Assembly: GCA_041940305.1 (NCBI GenBank)
Contig: JBGTSJ010000014.1
Location: forward strand, 62,001 to 126,000
DNA from: JBGTSJ01 sp041940305
Lineage (GTDB): Bacteria; Planctomycetota; Planctomycetia; Planctomycetales; Planctomycetaceae
DNA length: 64,000 nucleotides
Reading direction: 5' to 3'
Under the pieces are notes generated by a model that was not told where the DNA came from, made no database searches, and saw nothing but the letters and a program-made list of their open reading frames with translations. Shown here in pieces: positions 31,054-42,616 of the stretch. Made by a program: the position numbers and the translations under genes. Positions within the stretch are counted from its first letter, which is position 1, and each line of letters opens with the position of its first letter.

Positions 31054-32370
31054 TCACTCGATCGCATACAGCGCATCGTACGACCGCAGGTACAGCTTGC
31101 CGTTTGAGATCGCGGGGGAGGCCGTGATCGGCTCGTTGCCGATATCATTCTCGGCAACGACCTCGAACTCCGGCCCGGCCTTGATGACCGTGGTGATCCC
31201 GTCACGCGAGCAAATGTAGATGTGCCCGTCGGCATAGACCGGGCTGGCGCGGTGTTCGGCATTGTGGATCCGCTCGTAGTACAGCTCCTCGCCTGTCTGC
31301 AGATCCAGACAGAAGACCTGCCCGGGCTTCATCACCCCGAACACCAGTCCGTCCACCACCAGCGGGATGGAGACGTCGGGAGTCTTCTCGTACGTCCAGC
31401 GGACGGCCTCCGGGTTGTCCGTCAGGTCCCCGCTGAGATCGTCGCGCACGTTGACGGCGACCACCGGTCCTCCCTTGCAGGTCGGGACGATGATCACTCC
31501 CTCAGCTCCGGCCGGTGTGGCCACCAGTCGGAACGTATTGTCGTATTGATTGGGATTCAGCTTCGACGGGCCGTTCAGTCCTCCAAGTCGTCCCAGCTCG
31601 CGGCCTGTTTCGAGGTCATGGGCGATCGTGTTGTCGGCGCCATGCGTCACCAGGAACCGGTGATTGCCGTCGTCATAAATGAACGCGGAAGCGTAGGAAT
31701 GCTTGCATTCGTCGGTCGCCTCGGTCGGCCGATCGACCGCCCAGACTTCCTTTCCCGTCTTCTTGTTCAGCCGGACGACCTTGCCGACCTTGTACTCGCC
31801 CCCCCAGGTGCCGTGGATGAGCTGCAGATACAGGCCGTCGCCGTCGAGGACCGGCGTGGACGTCATGCCGAACTGGATGTCGAACTCGCCGTAGCGGTCC
31901 TGGACGTCGAGCTTCCAGACCTCGCTTCCCTCGACGTCATAGCAGCCAAGCACACCGTTGCCGAAGAAACACCAAACGTGCTCACCGTCGGTGACCGGCG
32001 ACGGGGAGGCGCTGTTGCCTTCGATGGTGCGGGCATTTCTGTTGCCACTGGCGACCTTCTGGCGCCAGAGCTCCTCCCCCTGAGTCGAGAAACAGAGCAG
32101 GAGCAGATCGGCGCCGTCCGCCTCGCCGTCCGAAGACGTGACGAATACGCGGTCCTCCCACACGACAGGAGTCGCGCCGCCCGGTCCGGGGAGCGGCGCC
32201 CGCCAGGCCACATTGTCCGTTTTGCTCCACGTCGTGGCGATCCCCGTCTCGGATGAAATGCCGTTTCCTTCGGGGCCGCGCCACTGCGGCCAGTTTTCTG
32301 CGATGGCCAGTGAGGAACACACGAGGAGGCAGCCGGCCAGCGCCGGAGAAAACCACAGAGAACGCGACAT
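31054..32370 (-). CDS. PQQ-binding-like beta-propeller repeat protein, exported
   Basis: A 438-residue protein with a signal peptide (SPALAGCLLVCSSLAIA), then NWPQWRGPEGNGISSETGI, the phrase that opens a large planctomycete family of outer-surface propellers. Blade motifs such as LYLQLIHGTWGG, VVRLNKKTGKEVWAVD and VFCLDLQTGEELYYERI recur through the chain and match the PQQ-like/PQQ_2 repeat. No PQQ-binding or dehydrogenase residues are evident, so it is probably a structural or binding propeller. A terminator-like hairpin follows. Confidence 0.88.
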   Translation of the reverse strand: MSRSLWFSPALAGCLLVCSSLAIAENWPQWRGPEGNGISSETGIATTWSKTDNVAWRAPLPGPGGATPVVWEDRVFVTSSDGEADGADLLLLCFSTQGEELWRQKVASGNRNARTIEGNSASPSPVTDGEHVWCFFGNGVLGCYDVEGSEVWKLDVQDRYGEFDIQFGMTSTPVLDGDGLYLQLIHGTWGGEYKVGKVVRLNKKTGKEVWAVDRPTEATDECKHSYASAFIYDDGNHRFLVTHGADNTIAHDLETGRELGRLGGLNGPSKLNPNQYDNTFRLVATPAGAEGVIIVPTCKGGPVVAVNVRDDLSGDLTDNPEAVRWTYEKTPDVSIPLVVDGLVFGVMKPGQVFCLDLQTGEELYYERIHNAEHRASPVYADGHIYICSRDGITTVIKAGPEFEVVAENDIGNEPITASPAISNGKLYLRSYDALYAIE

Positions 32371-32691
32371 GAATTAGGCTCCAGGCAGGGACCGGATCGA
32401 CGACGAATCAGTCCTTCAGTCTGCCGCGTGCGGGAGGAGGCGTCAACGATCGGGGCCGCCCGCCTGTCGAGCAGGGAGTGCAAGGCTCGCGTTGCTCTCA
32501 CGTGGGGGGATGCTGTCATCCTTGCGTTTGCCTTGCCTGCCTCCTGCCATCACTATGTCGGTCCATGATGCACCGCATCATGCGCGCCGGCGTCCACCAC
32601 CGGAAGGCGGGCGTTGCGCTCCCGCATTGAAATGGGACCGACGCCGAATCGGAGGTGGCTGTGATAAACTGTTCCGCGCAGAGGGGAACGC
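32371..32691. other. intergenic region between divergent propeller and ruvC genes
   Basis: A 321-bp region holding both promoters. GTGATAAACT at about 32660 could be a -10-like stretch for ruvC, but no spaced -35 is convincing. No other feature was seen. Confidence 0.35.
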
Positions 32692-33183
32692 ATGGACTGC
32701 TGCGTAGGCATTGATCCGGGATTGAATCGGACCGGCTACGCGGTGCTCGGCGGTTCGAGCGGCCGTCCGGTGCTGCGCGAAGGGGGGGTCATCCGATCGA
32801 CGGCGTCCGGATCCCTGGCTGAACGGGTGCTGGAGATCGGGACCGGGCTGCGCGAAGTGCTGGATGAATTCCAGCCTCAGGCGCTGGCAATCGAACAGGT
32901 CTTCTCGCTGGGGAAGAATCCGAAGACGGCGATCCTGATGGCGCACGCCCGCGGCACAATTCTGTTCGCAGCGGCCGAGCGCCAGATACCGATCGTGCAT
33001 TACACGCCGCGGCAGATCAAAAAGCTGCTGACAGGGAGCGGAGCCGCGGGGAAAGAGCAGGTGCAGCGGGCCGTGACACGCGAACTGGGGCTGGACAAGG
33101 TACCGGAGCCCAACGACGTCGCCGACGCCTGTGCGATCGCGCTCTGCCATTGGCACTTACGCGGATCTCGTCTGCCGAACTGA
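32692..33183 (+). CDS. ruvC: Holliday junction resolvase RuvC
   Basis: A 163-residue resolvase. The first catalytic aspartate is Asp8 in VGIDPGLNRTGYAV, the glutamate is in LAIEQVFSLGKNPKTA, and the C-terminal acidic pair is in PNDVADACAIALCH, matching the four-carboxylate RNase H-like site. RuvC cuts Holliday junctions presented by RuvAB, whose genes are not adjacent here. AGAGGGGAA precedes the ATG by about 5 nt. Size is normal. Confidence 0.96.
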   Translation: MDCCVGIDPGLNRTGYAVLGGSSGRPVLREGGVIRSTASGSLAERVLEIGTGLREVLDEFQPQALAIEQVFSLGKNPKTAILMAHARGTILFAAAERQIPIVHYTPRQIKKLLTGSGAAGKEQVQRAVTRELGLDKVPEPNDVADACAIALCHWHLRGSRLPN

Positions 33184-33344
33184 CGCCCGTGCGTACGCGC
33201 CGCTCGCCCGGCGCCGCAAGTCGAGTCGAGGCACGCGCGCCGGCGCGATCCCGCTCCTGAAGTGAGTTGCGTGGAGCGAACGTACTGTGCCATAACGTCG
33301 CGGTGACTGGCAGATTAACAGGCGCCGTCCACGGGGTTGATGAA

Positions 33345-33683
33345 ATGTCTGAGCCCGGCCCGGAATCTGACGCTGCACCGTTGCCGAAGCGTCGCGCCGC
33401 CGCTGCGCATCCCGATCAGCCGGCCGTCTCATCGGGACGGCAGACGTACAACGTGGTGTCGGACACGATTGGCGGCGTCAACATCCGACGGCGGGACAAC
33501 CTGTTCCAGGCTGCCTTCATCGGGGCCTGTCTGCTGATCGCGGTGCCCTTGGGAGGGCTGCTGTGGGGTTTGGGGGGCGCGCTGGCGGGGGCGCTGGGCG
33601 CGCTGATTGTGGGCGTCATTGTGAGCGGGGCCATTATCGGCGTGTACCGCGCCATGCAGCATATACGAGGCAGGCACGACTGA
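33345..33683 (+). CDS. small membrane protein, unknown
   Basis: A 112-residue protein with a hydrophilic N-terminal half (about 60 residues, ending NVVSDTIGGVNIRRRDN) and two closely spaced membrane segments (LFQAAFIGACLLIAVPLGGL and ALAGALGALIVGVIVSGAII). The ATG at 33345 is used; the open frame extends 26 codons upstream. Glycine-zipper-like spacing (GGLLWGLGGALAGALGALIVG) is visible. No family is recognised. Confidence 0.6.
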   Translation: MSEPGPESDAAPLPKRRAAAAHPDQPAVSSGRQTYNVVSDTIGGVNIRRRDNLFQAAFIGACLLIAVPLGGLLWGLGGALAGALGALIVGVIVSGAIIGVYRAMQHIRGRHD

Positions 33684-33867
33684 CGGGCGGACGCTGCGCG
33701 CCACCGCCGGATGACGTGCACTGATCCCGCTTGACGGCGTGGGCTGCGGGCTTCAACGCCTTGATTGATTGCAGGACGCGGCGAGGTTATGACGTGTCCC
33801 AGTTCCTGTGCGCAGTCGCGCCTGTCTTGAGAGGAACGATGGTCCACGATCAGGCAGAGGGTGCTCG

Positions 33868-35097
33868 ATGACGTCGACCGAGAAGATGCTGCTGGAAATC
33901 ACCGAGGGCCGCCAGTTCGTCTTTGTGGTGATGGCCTATGGCAGCCACTTCTCGGTGTATCGCTCGATCAAAGAGATCGTCGAGCGCGAGACCGGCAGGA
34001 AGTGCATCCGGGCCGACGACCTGTCACCCGGCGAGGATCTTCTGGGAACCGTCCATTTGCTGATCGATCGCGCCGATCTGGTGATCGCGGAGCTGAGTAC
34101 GGAGCGGCCGAACGTTTATTACGAGGTCGGGTATGCCATCGGCCGGAATCGCGAGATCCTGTTGCTGGCGCACAAATCGATGGAAGACACAATTCCGTCC
34201 GACCTGCGTGGGCGCACGTTCGTTTCGTACGACGACAGCCGGGATGGCTCTGCGCTGCTGGAGCAAGGCCTCGTCAAAGCCTTGAGGCTGAAACTGGGAG
34301 CGCGGATCGCCCTGCTGCGCGACATGCTGCTTCCCGAACGCCCCGCGCCCGCCTACGTCATCGCCAGCCCGCGGTATCCCAGCGATCGCAGCCGGATCCC
34401 CGGCCAGCGGAAGGACCGGCGGACTTTCGGCGACAACCTGGGCATCCGGGGCCTCTTGGAGGCCTTCGGTGCGATTGCCGGCGAGAAGTCAGGAGTAGAG
34501 CTCGTGTCGGGGCAATACTGTCCCGAGGAGATCATCGATCAGGATGTGAACCTGTACTTTATCGCATCAAAGAAAGTGAACCCGTCCTGCGGCACGATGC
34601 TGCAGCGCGTCCAGGAGCAGTACGGATGTGAACGCTGGTACCTGGGAAACCTGCCAAACCGCCCAGGCGCCAACGACCCCGATTTCTCACAGGCCCGAAA
34701 GGAGGATCCTGACGAGGACTACATCTGTCGGCTGTACGAGAATACCGCCGACGGATGCCGTTACCAGAGGGGAATGTGTGAAGAAGCCGCCGACGTGAAG
34801 GGAGTCGTGCACACTGTCGACTACGGCGTCATCGTGCGTGCTCCGCATCCTGCCCACGATGGCCGGATGGTGCTGATTCTGGCCGGTGCACACAGCCTGG
34901 GGACGGGAGCGGCCTGCCTGGCGGCCACCCGTTCGTCGAAGATCGCCGATATCAAGAAGTTGCTGGAGGCCAATGGATCGCTTGGGGACAAGCGCCGCGC
35001 GTTCTGGGCGTTCGTCCGTGGTGAGTCCAGTCCAAAAGATGGCTTGCTCGACGAAACCGGAGTGACGGTCGAGCGGGCGGAGTGGTACGACGCATGA
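33868..35097 (+). CDS. two-domain protein: TIR-like/nucleoside 2-deoxyribosyltransferase-like domain plus unknown C-terminal domain
   Basis: A 409-residue protein. Residues 15-130 resemble the TIR-like/nucleoside 2-deoxyribosyltransferase-like fold: FVFVVMAYG at strand one, CIRADDLSPGEDLL, then LIDRADLVIAELSTERPNVY followed by YEVGYAIG. The glutamate in the last motif is at the position of the catalytic Glu of NAD- or nucleoside-cleaving relatives. Residues 165-409 form a second alpha/beta region with GDNLGIRGLLEAFGAI, DQDVNLYFIASKKVNPS, DYGVIVRAPHP and LILAGAHSLGTGAACLA; it is not recognised and could be a ligand sensor. The ATG at 33868 is preferred because the earlier 20 residues are unlike it. 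Defence signalling is possible but unproven. Confidence 0.72.
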   Translation: MTSTEKMLLEITEGRQFVFVVMAYGSHFSVYRSIKEIVERETGRKCIRADDLSPGEDLLGTVHLLIDRADLVIAELSTERPNVYYEVGYAIGRNREILLLAHKSMEDTIPSDLRGRTFVSYDDSRDGSALLEQGLVKALRLKLGARIALLRDMLLPERPAPAYVIASPRYPSDRSRIPGQRKDRRTFGDNLGIRGLLEAFGAIAGEKSGVELVSGQYCPEEIIDQDVNLYFIASKKVNPSCGTMLQRVQEQYGCERWYLGNLPNRPGANDPDFSQARKEDPDEDYICRLYENTADGCRYQRGMCEEAADVKGVVHTVDYGVIVRAPHPAHDGRMVLILAGAHSLGTGAACLAATRSSKIADIKKLLEANGSLGDKRRAFWAFVRGESSPKDGLLDETGVTVERAEWYDA

Positions 35098-35216
35098 CTC
35101 GCCGATCGGCACATGCGCGGGGGGCACGGTTGACGAGAGGGTAGTGACTCAGCGTGAACGCCCTTTTCCGTTGCCTTGTTACCTGTGCAGCCTGCCGCAG
35201 AATTCCAAGGTGGTGA

Positions 35217-35810
35217 TCATCGCTCGGAGTAAAGCTCCACCGACCGCAATACCCGTCGAAACGCCCTGATCACGGCAAGCTGCCTTAAGTATTTCGGTGC
35301 GCGCGGATTGGACCACTTCATGTCCACTCGCAACTTGTCCTCCGCCAGCCGGCACCAGTAACTGATGCCATCCCGAGCGTGCGATTCATGAACTGGTGGC
35401 GTACAGGCCATCACCGCACTCCGCAGCACGGACCACCGGGCCAGGATCCGTGAATTTCGAACTGGGATTTCGATTGTCTTCTTACGACGCACCGCGTCCT
35501 GAGGATTGAATAGCGTCCTCGGGCGCTCTGGCTGAGGCGCCCGGCCTGGGGCGTAAATTGGCAGCGAACTCCACAGGCTCGTCGCTCCTACAACGGAACT
35601 GATCTCGAGTCCGCCACGACGATAGACGAACGTGTAGATTCTCTCCGAGCGAAAGGAGGGAAGCTCGATAAATCGCGCTACACCCTGCGTTTCATACGGT
35701 TCCGCCAATGATGCCATGCTGGGGAGACCATACTCCCGCTCGATGAACCCTGGCTCGTCCATATATGAAATGACTGATTCGTGCCAGTACTCGCGAGGAT
35801 CGGTCGGCAC
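35217..35810 (-). CDS. hypothetical protein
   Basis: A 197-residue protein with a GTG start, no signal peptide or membrane segment, and a basic C-terminal part (KWSNPRAPKYLRQLAVIRAF). It contains several aromatic and Arg-rich motifs but no family is recognised. Base composition is less GC-rich than neighbouring genes, and rare-looking codons are more frequent, which could indicate acquisition. It is listed because the frame is long, uninterrupted and lies where no other gene explains the sequence. Confidence 0.5.
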   Translation of the reverse strand: MPTDPREYWHESVISYMDEPGFIEREYGLPSMASLAEPYETQGVARFIELPSFRSERIYTFVYRRGGLEISSVVGATSLWSSLPIYAPGRAPQPERPRTLFNPQDAVRRKKTIEIPVRNSRILARWSVLRSAVMACTPPVHESHARDGISYWCRLAEDKLRVDMKWSNPRAPKYLRQLAVIRAFRRVLRSVELYSER

Positions 35811-35938
35811 GTGTCATTTTCCCGAATCGAGTACGTATCCTGCAGCTCACACCGCGTAGTATCTATCAATGCGCCCTGCGGAGTCACGCAATGCGCGTGA
35901 TACGCGGCGCTGAATGCGCACTTTGTCTGCCCCCTCGC

Positions 35939-36208
35939 ATGTCCGATCTCACCGATCCGCGGCTGATGTATCTCAAGGCCGGGCTGTTCGTCGTGGCCGG
36001 GAGCAGTGCTGCGGCGGTGATCTGGCTGGAGACGCAGTCGCCGCGGACGATGCTGCTGCTGGCGCTCTCTGTGTGGTGCTTCTGCCGGGCGTATTACTTC
36101 GCGTTCTACGTAATCGAGCACTACATCGACGGCTCGTATCGGTATGCCGGGTTGTGGTCGTTCGTGCGGTATTGGTGGGGACGGGGGGAGGCGAGTGGCG
36201 AGCGGTGA
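35939..36208 (+). CDS. small membrane protein
   Basis: An 89-residue protein with two or three hydrophobic stretches (LKAGLFVVAGSSAAAVIWLE, MLLLALSVWCFCRAYYFAFY) and the aromatic-rich tail YRYAGLWSFVRYWW. The ATG at 35939 is used because the membrane part begins shortly after; an upstream in-frame start adds 16 unlike residues. No family is recognised. It converges on valS. Confidence 0.65.
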   Translation: MSDLTDPRLMYLKAGLFVVAGSSAAAVIWLETQSPRTMLLLALSVWCFCRAYYFAFYVIEHYIDGSYRYAGLWSFVRYWWGRGEASGER

Positions 36209-36272
36209 TCGTGTGCCACGCGTCGCGATCCCCTGACGGGTCTCGGCTCAACGAACAGTTGAGGGCGCGAAG

Positions 36273-39773
<3,501 letters not shown>

Positions 39774-39804
39774 GGAAAGGCTTGAGTCTGTGGCGGACCC
39801 CGTG

Positions 39805-40212
39805 TCAGGGGATGTAGAGCCGCTGTGAACCACGAAGGTTACCGATATCGAATAAATACTCCAGCAGCTTGTCAGCTGCCTGTTGCGCATACGGGCGCTC
39901 GTGTGCGACTCGATATGTGTCGCTGATCGTGATGACGGGATATCCACCGGAATCAACTGATTCCGAGATCACGCGCTGCAGGGCATCCGGTCCTTCGGCG
40001 TTTCGATTCGCCGTGACCAGCACCAGTTCCTCCGCGCAGCATCGCTCCCAGATCACCCGGTCGGGTGCATCAAGAGGGAGGCCCAGGTCGCTCAGGATGA
40101 AGACCTGCAGTCGGAGAGATTCCCAGAGTTCCCGACGCGAATCGTCTTCCATGAGGCCTGAGAGCAGCATTACCTGACCGACGCAGTCTGCATCGGCGAG
40201 CAATCCGCGCAT
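39805..40212 (-). CDS. DUF5615-like PIN-domain protein, putative toxin
   Basis: A 135-residue protein. It starts LLADADCVGQV, has DRVIWERCCAEELVLVTANRN in the middle and the family-like acidic residues expected for the PIN-like DUF5615 fold. It lies 9 nt downstream of a DUF433 gene in the same direction, an arrangement repeatedly seen as a toxin-antitoxin-like pair in cyanobacteria and planctomycetes. Homologues are sometimes misnamed in databases as malonyltransferases. Toxicity is inferred only. Confidence 0.68.
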   Translation of the reverse strand: MRGLLADADCVGQVMLLSGLMEDDSRRELWESLRLQVFILSDLGLPLDAPDRVIWERCCAEELVLVTANRNAEGPDALQRVISESVDSGGYPVITISDTYRVAHERPYAQQAADKLLEYLFDIGNLRGSQRLYIP

Positions 40213-40221
40213 TGACTGCTC

Positions 40222-40524
40222 CTAGCGGACCACGGCTTGTCGCTGTCGCAGCCATTCCTGCATTCGCTTGCGGGTTTCTTTCAGCTGTTCTTCGACCTCC
40301 GGCGGATTGCCGCGGGCGTTTCGCTCCTCAATACGCCGGTGCCCTTCGGCGACAAATTCCCGGTTGGCTTCGATGAACTCGATGGCGACTTGTACCTGCT
40401 CTTCAGTCAAGGGCAACCAGCGCCGGATTTCGGCGACGGAACAGCCGTGCTCAAGATAGAGGTAGACGTCCCAGACGCTGATCCGGGTGCCGTCGATCCG
40501 ATTGTTGATGACCTGAGCGGACAT
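40222..40524 (-). CDS. DUF433 domain-containing protein, putative antitoxin
   Basis: A 100-residue protein with the DUF433 helix-turn-helix pattern: RIDGTRISVWDVYLYLEHGC, then SVAEIRRWLPLTEEQVQVAI. The remainder is a long charged helix. DUF433 proteins commonly precede PIN-like partners such as the adjacent 135-residue protein and are thought to bind their own promoter and neutralise the partner. The ATG is at 40524. The two genes probably form one operon. Confidence 0.8.
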   Translation of the reverse strand: MSAQVINNRIDGTRISVWDVYLYLEHGCSVAEIRRWLPLTEEQVQVAIEFIEANREFVAEGHRRIEERNARGNPPEVEEQLKETRKRMQEWLRQRQAVVR

Positions 40525-40583
40525 GTCGTTATTCTACTGCACAGGGAATGCATGACAAAGACGTATTGTCCACACCATTTTCT

Positions 40584-42170
40584 TCACGATCGACGGGCCC
40601 CCAACTCCCCTTCGTCCTTGTACAGCTTGTACTCCACCGCATCCACCAGCGCCAGCCAGCTGGCTTCGATGATGTTCTCGCTCACACCGACGGTGCTCCA
40701 GACATCGTGCTCGTCGGCGCTTTCGATGACGACCCGGACCCGTGCGGCTGTCCCCTCGGCGGAGTTGATAACGCGAACCTTATAGTCGACAAGGTGCATC
40801 TGCGCGAGGTTCGGGTAGCTGCCGATGAGAGCCTTGCGGAGGGCGTTGTCGAGGGCGTTCACCGGGCCGTCCCCTTCGGCGACGACGTGCTCGACGTGGC
40901 CGTTGCCGTTCACGCGCAGCTTGACGGTCGCCTCGGTCAGCGGTTGGTGCTGCTGCTCGGTCTCGACGTTGACGCGGTAATGGATCCGCTCGAACTTCGG
41001 CTCGTAGCTGCCGGCGCACTTCTTCACCAGCAGGTCGAACGACGCCTCCGAGGCCTCGAACTGGTAGCCGGCGTTCTCCAGCTCGACGACGCGGTCGAGG
41101 ATCCGCTTCATCAGCGACTCGTCGTGATCGAGCTTGTAGCGGGTCGTCTTGGCGACGATGTTCGAGCGCCCGGACAACTCGCTGACCAGGACGCGCCGCT
41201 CATTTCCAACCAGCCCCGGATCGATGTGCTCATAACTGCGCGAGACGCGGTTGATCGCGTGCACGTGCATCCCCCCCTTATGGGCGAATGCGCTGCGGCC
41301 CACGAACGCCTGGCCGTTGCGGAAGTTCATGTTGGCCAGCTCGTACACGTAGCGTGACAGCTCGGTGAGATGCGCGACGCCGCTCCCCTGCTGAAGCACA
41401 TCGTGCTGCTGCTTGATGGAGAGATTGGCTGCCACGCTGACGAGGTCGACGTTGCCGCAGCGCTCACCGATCCCGTTGATCGTCCCCTGCACCTGCACCG
41501 CGCCGCACTTCACCGCCGCCAGCGAGTTGGCCACGGCGACGTCGCAGTCATTGTGACAATGGATTCCGAACGGAATGTCGAGCCTGGGCTTGAGCAGCTC
41601 CAGCGTCTCGACGATCCGTTCCGGCAGCGAGCCGCCGTTGGTGTCGCAGCAGACGATGATCTCGGCTCCGGCCTCCTGAGCGGCGAGAATCGTCTGCAAT
41701 CCGTACTCCGGATTGGCCGCAAACCCGTCGAAGAAGTGCTCCGCGTCGTAGAATACCCTGCGCCCCTCGCTGCGCAGAAACGCCACGGAATCCCGGATCA
41801 TCGCCAGGTTCTCTTCGAGCGACACGCGCAACACTTCGGTCACGTGCAGATCCCACGTCTTGCCGACCACCGTGCAGATCGGTGCGCCGGTCGCCAGCAG
41901 GGCCTGCGTTCCCGGGTCGTCTGCGGCCGACACGCCGCGCCGCCGGGTCATTCCGAACGCACAGACCTGCGCGTGCTGGAGATCGAGTTCGCCGACGCGC
42001 TGGAAGTATTCCGAGTCCTTCTCGTTGGAGCCGGCGAAGCCTCCCTCGATGAAGTCGAAGCCCAACTCGTCCAGCCGCCGGGTGATGAGCAGCTTGTCCT
42101 GCACGGAGAAGTTGACCCCTTCTCCCTGGGAGCCGTCACGGAGGGTAGTGTCGTAGAGCTGGACGTGCAT
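40584..42170 (-). CDS. cimA: citramalate synthase
   Basis: A 528-residue enzyme of the LeuA/HMG-CoA-lyase-like family, which condenses pyruvate and acetyl-CoA to citramalate in the threonine-independent isoleucine pathway. The N-terminal TIM barrel starts VQLYDTTLRDGSQGEGVNFS, whose GEGVNFS distinguishes CimA from 2-isopropylmalate synthase. GIHCHNDCDVAVANSL is the metal-binding HxH region, followed by VQGTINGIGERCGN. The C-terminal 150 residues form the LeuA-type allosteric domain expected to bind isoleucine. No clear ribosome binding site precedes the ATG. The transcript carries a leader-peptide attenuator (42287-42430). Confidence 0.95.
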   Translation of the reverse strand: MHVQLYDTTLRDGSQGEGVNFSVQDKLLITRRLDELGFDFIEGGFAGSNEKDSEYFQRVGELDLQHAQVCAFGMTRRRGVSAADDPGTQALLATGAPICTVVGKTWDLHVTEVLRVSLEENLAMIRDSVAFLRSEGRRVFYDAEHFFDGFAANPEYGLQTILAAQEAGAEIIVCCDTNGGSLPERIVETLELLKPRLDIPFGIHCHNDCDVAVANSLAAVKCGAVQVQGTINGIGERCGNVDLVSVAANLSIKQQHDVLQQGSGVAHLTELSRYVYELANMNFRNGQAFVGRSAFAHKGGMHVHAINRVSRSYEHIDPGLVGNERRVLVSELSGRSNIVAKTTRYKLDHDESLMKRILDRVVELENAGYQFEASEASFDLLVKKCAGSYEPKFERIHYRVNVETEQQHQPLTEATVKLRVNGNGHVEHVVAEGDGPVNALDNALRKALIGSYPNLAQMHLVDYKVRVINSAEGTAARVRVVIESADEHDVWSTVGVSENIIEASWLALVDAVEYKLYKDEGELGARRS

Positions 42171-42185
42171 GGCGGGGAGTTCAAA

Positions 42186-42280
42186 GTGGACAGTCTGCAG
42201 TTGACAGTCGACACAGCACCTAACCCGCCGTCGAGGTCCGGAAGCGGGAACTGTGAACTGTCCACCGTAGACTGTGAACC
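42186..42280. repeat. imperfect inverted repeats between the attenuator and cimA
   Basis: Related short blocks occur in opposite orientation: CAGTTGACAGT at 42198-42208 against ACTGTGAACTG at 42250-42260 (one mismatch), and GTGGACA at 42186 against TGTCCAC at 42259. They occupy most of the gap between the terminator and the cimA start and would fold in the transcript. Confidence 0.5.
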
Positions 42281-42286
42281 AAACAA

Positions 42287-42320
42287 AAACCCCTCAGGCC
42301 GGTGGCGACCTGAGGGGTTT
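42287..42320 (-). terminator. attenuator terminator upstream of cimA
   Basis: On the minus strand AAACCCCTCAGG and CCTGAGGGGTTT form a perfect 12-bp stem with a 10-nt loop, followed by TTTTTGTTT, a textbook intrinsic terminator. It lies about 26 nt after the leader-peptide stop and about 117 nt before the cimA start, and is in the transcript leading into cimA, so it acts before rather than after that gene. Confidence 0.85.
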
Positions 42321-42346
42321 GGTGTTCGCGGCGGAAGTGCCGAGCC

Positions 42347-42430
42347 TCAGCGTCGCAACCCCGGGGGTGCGGCCACAATAATGGCGATGCTGATGACGTC
42401 GGCCGGAAACATCGGAGTTCCTCGATTCAT
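42347..42430 (-). CDS. branched-chain leader peptide of the cimA attenuator
   Basis: A 27-codon frame with a strong ribosome binding site (GGGGGAG five nt before the ATG). Residues 12-19 read VISIAIIV, so six of eight are isoleucine or valine, as in ilv/leu leader peptides; two of the Ile codons are ATT, unusual in this GC-rich sequence. The TGA at 42347-42349 lies 26 nt before the terminator. GGGGTT (42357-42362) and CTGAGG (42345-42350) near the leader's end can each pair with the terminator's first arm, giving possible antiterminators that a ribosome at the stop codon would cover but one stalled at the Ile codons would not. Confidence 0.8.
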   Translation of the reverse strand: MNRGTPMFPADVISIAIIVAAPPGLRR

Positions 42431-42616
42431 TGTCTCCCCCGCAGGAGAGATGATGAAAGTGATGCGTTAGCCTACCGGCTGGACCGGTCCCGGTCAAATC
42501 GGGAATCGCAGGATTCCCGGAGCAGCGGCCGGTAGACTGGGGCGCATCCTGCCGCCGGAGAGAACGTCTGACACTCCGGACCTGTCTTTGCGCAATTGAG
42601 CCGCACTGGGGAAAAC

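Noticed and set aside
32620..32670. Possible -35/-10 promoter for ruvC
   Set aside because: Best hexamers are spaced about 30 nt apart, outside the usual range.
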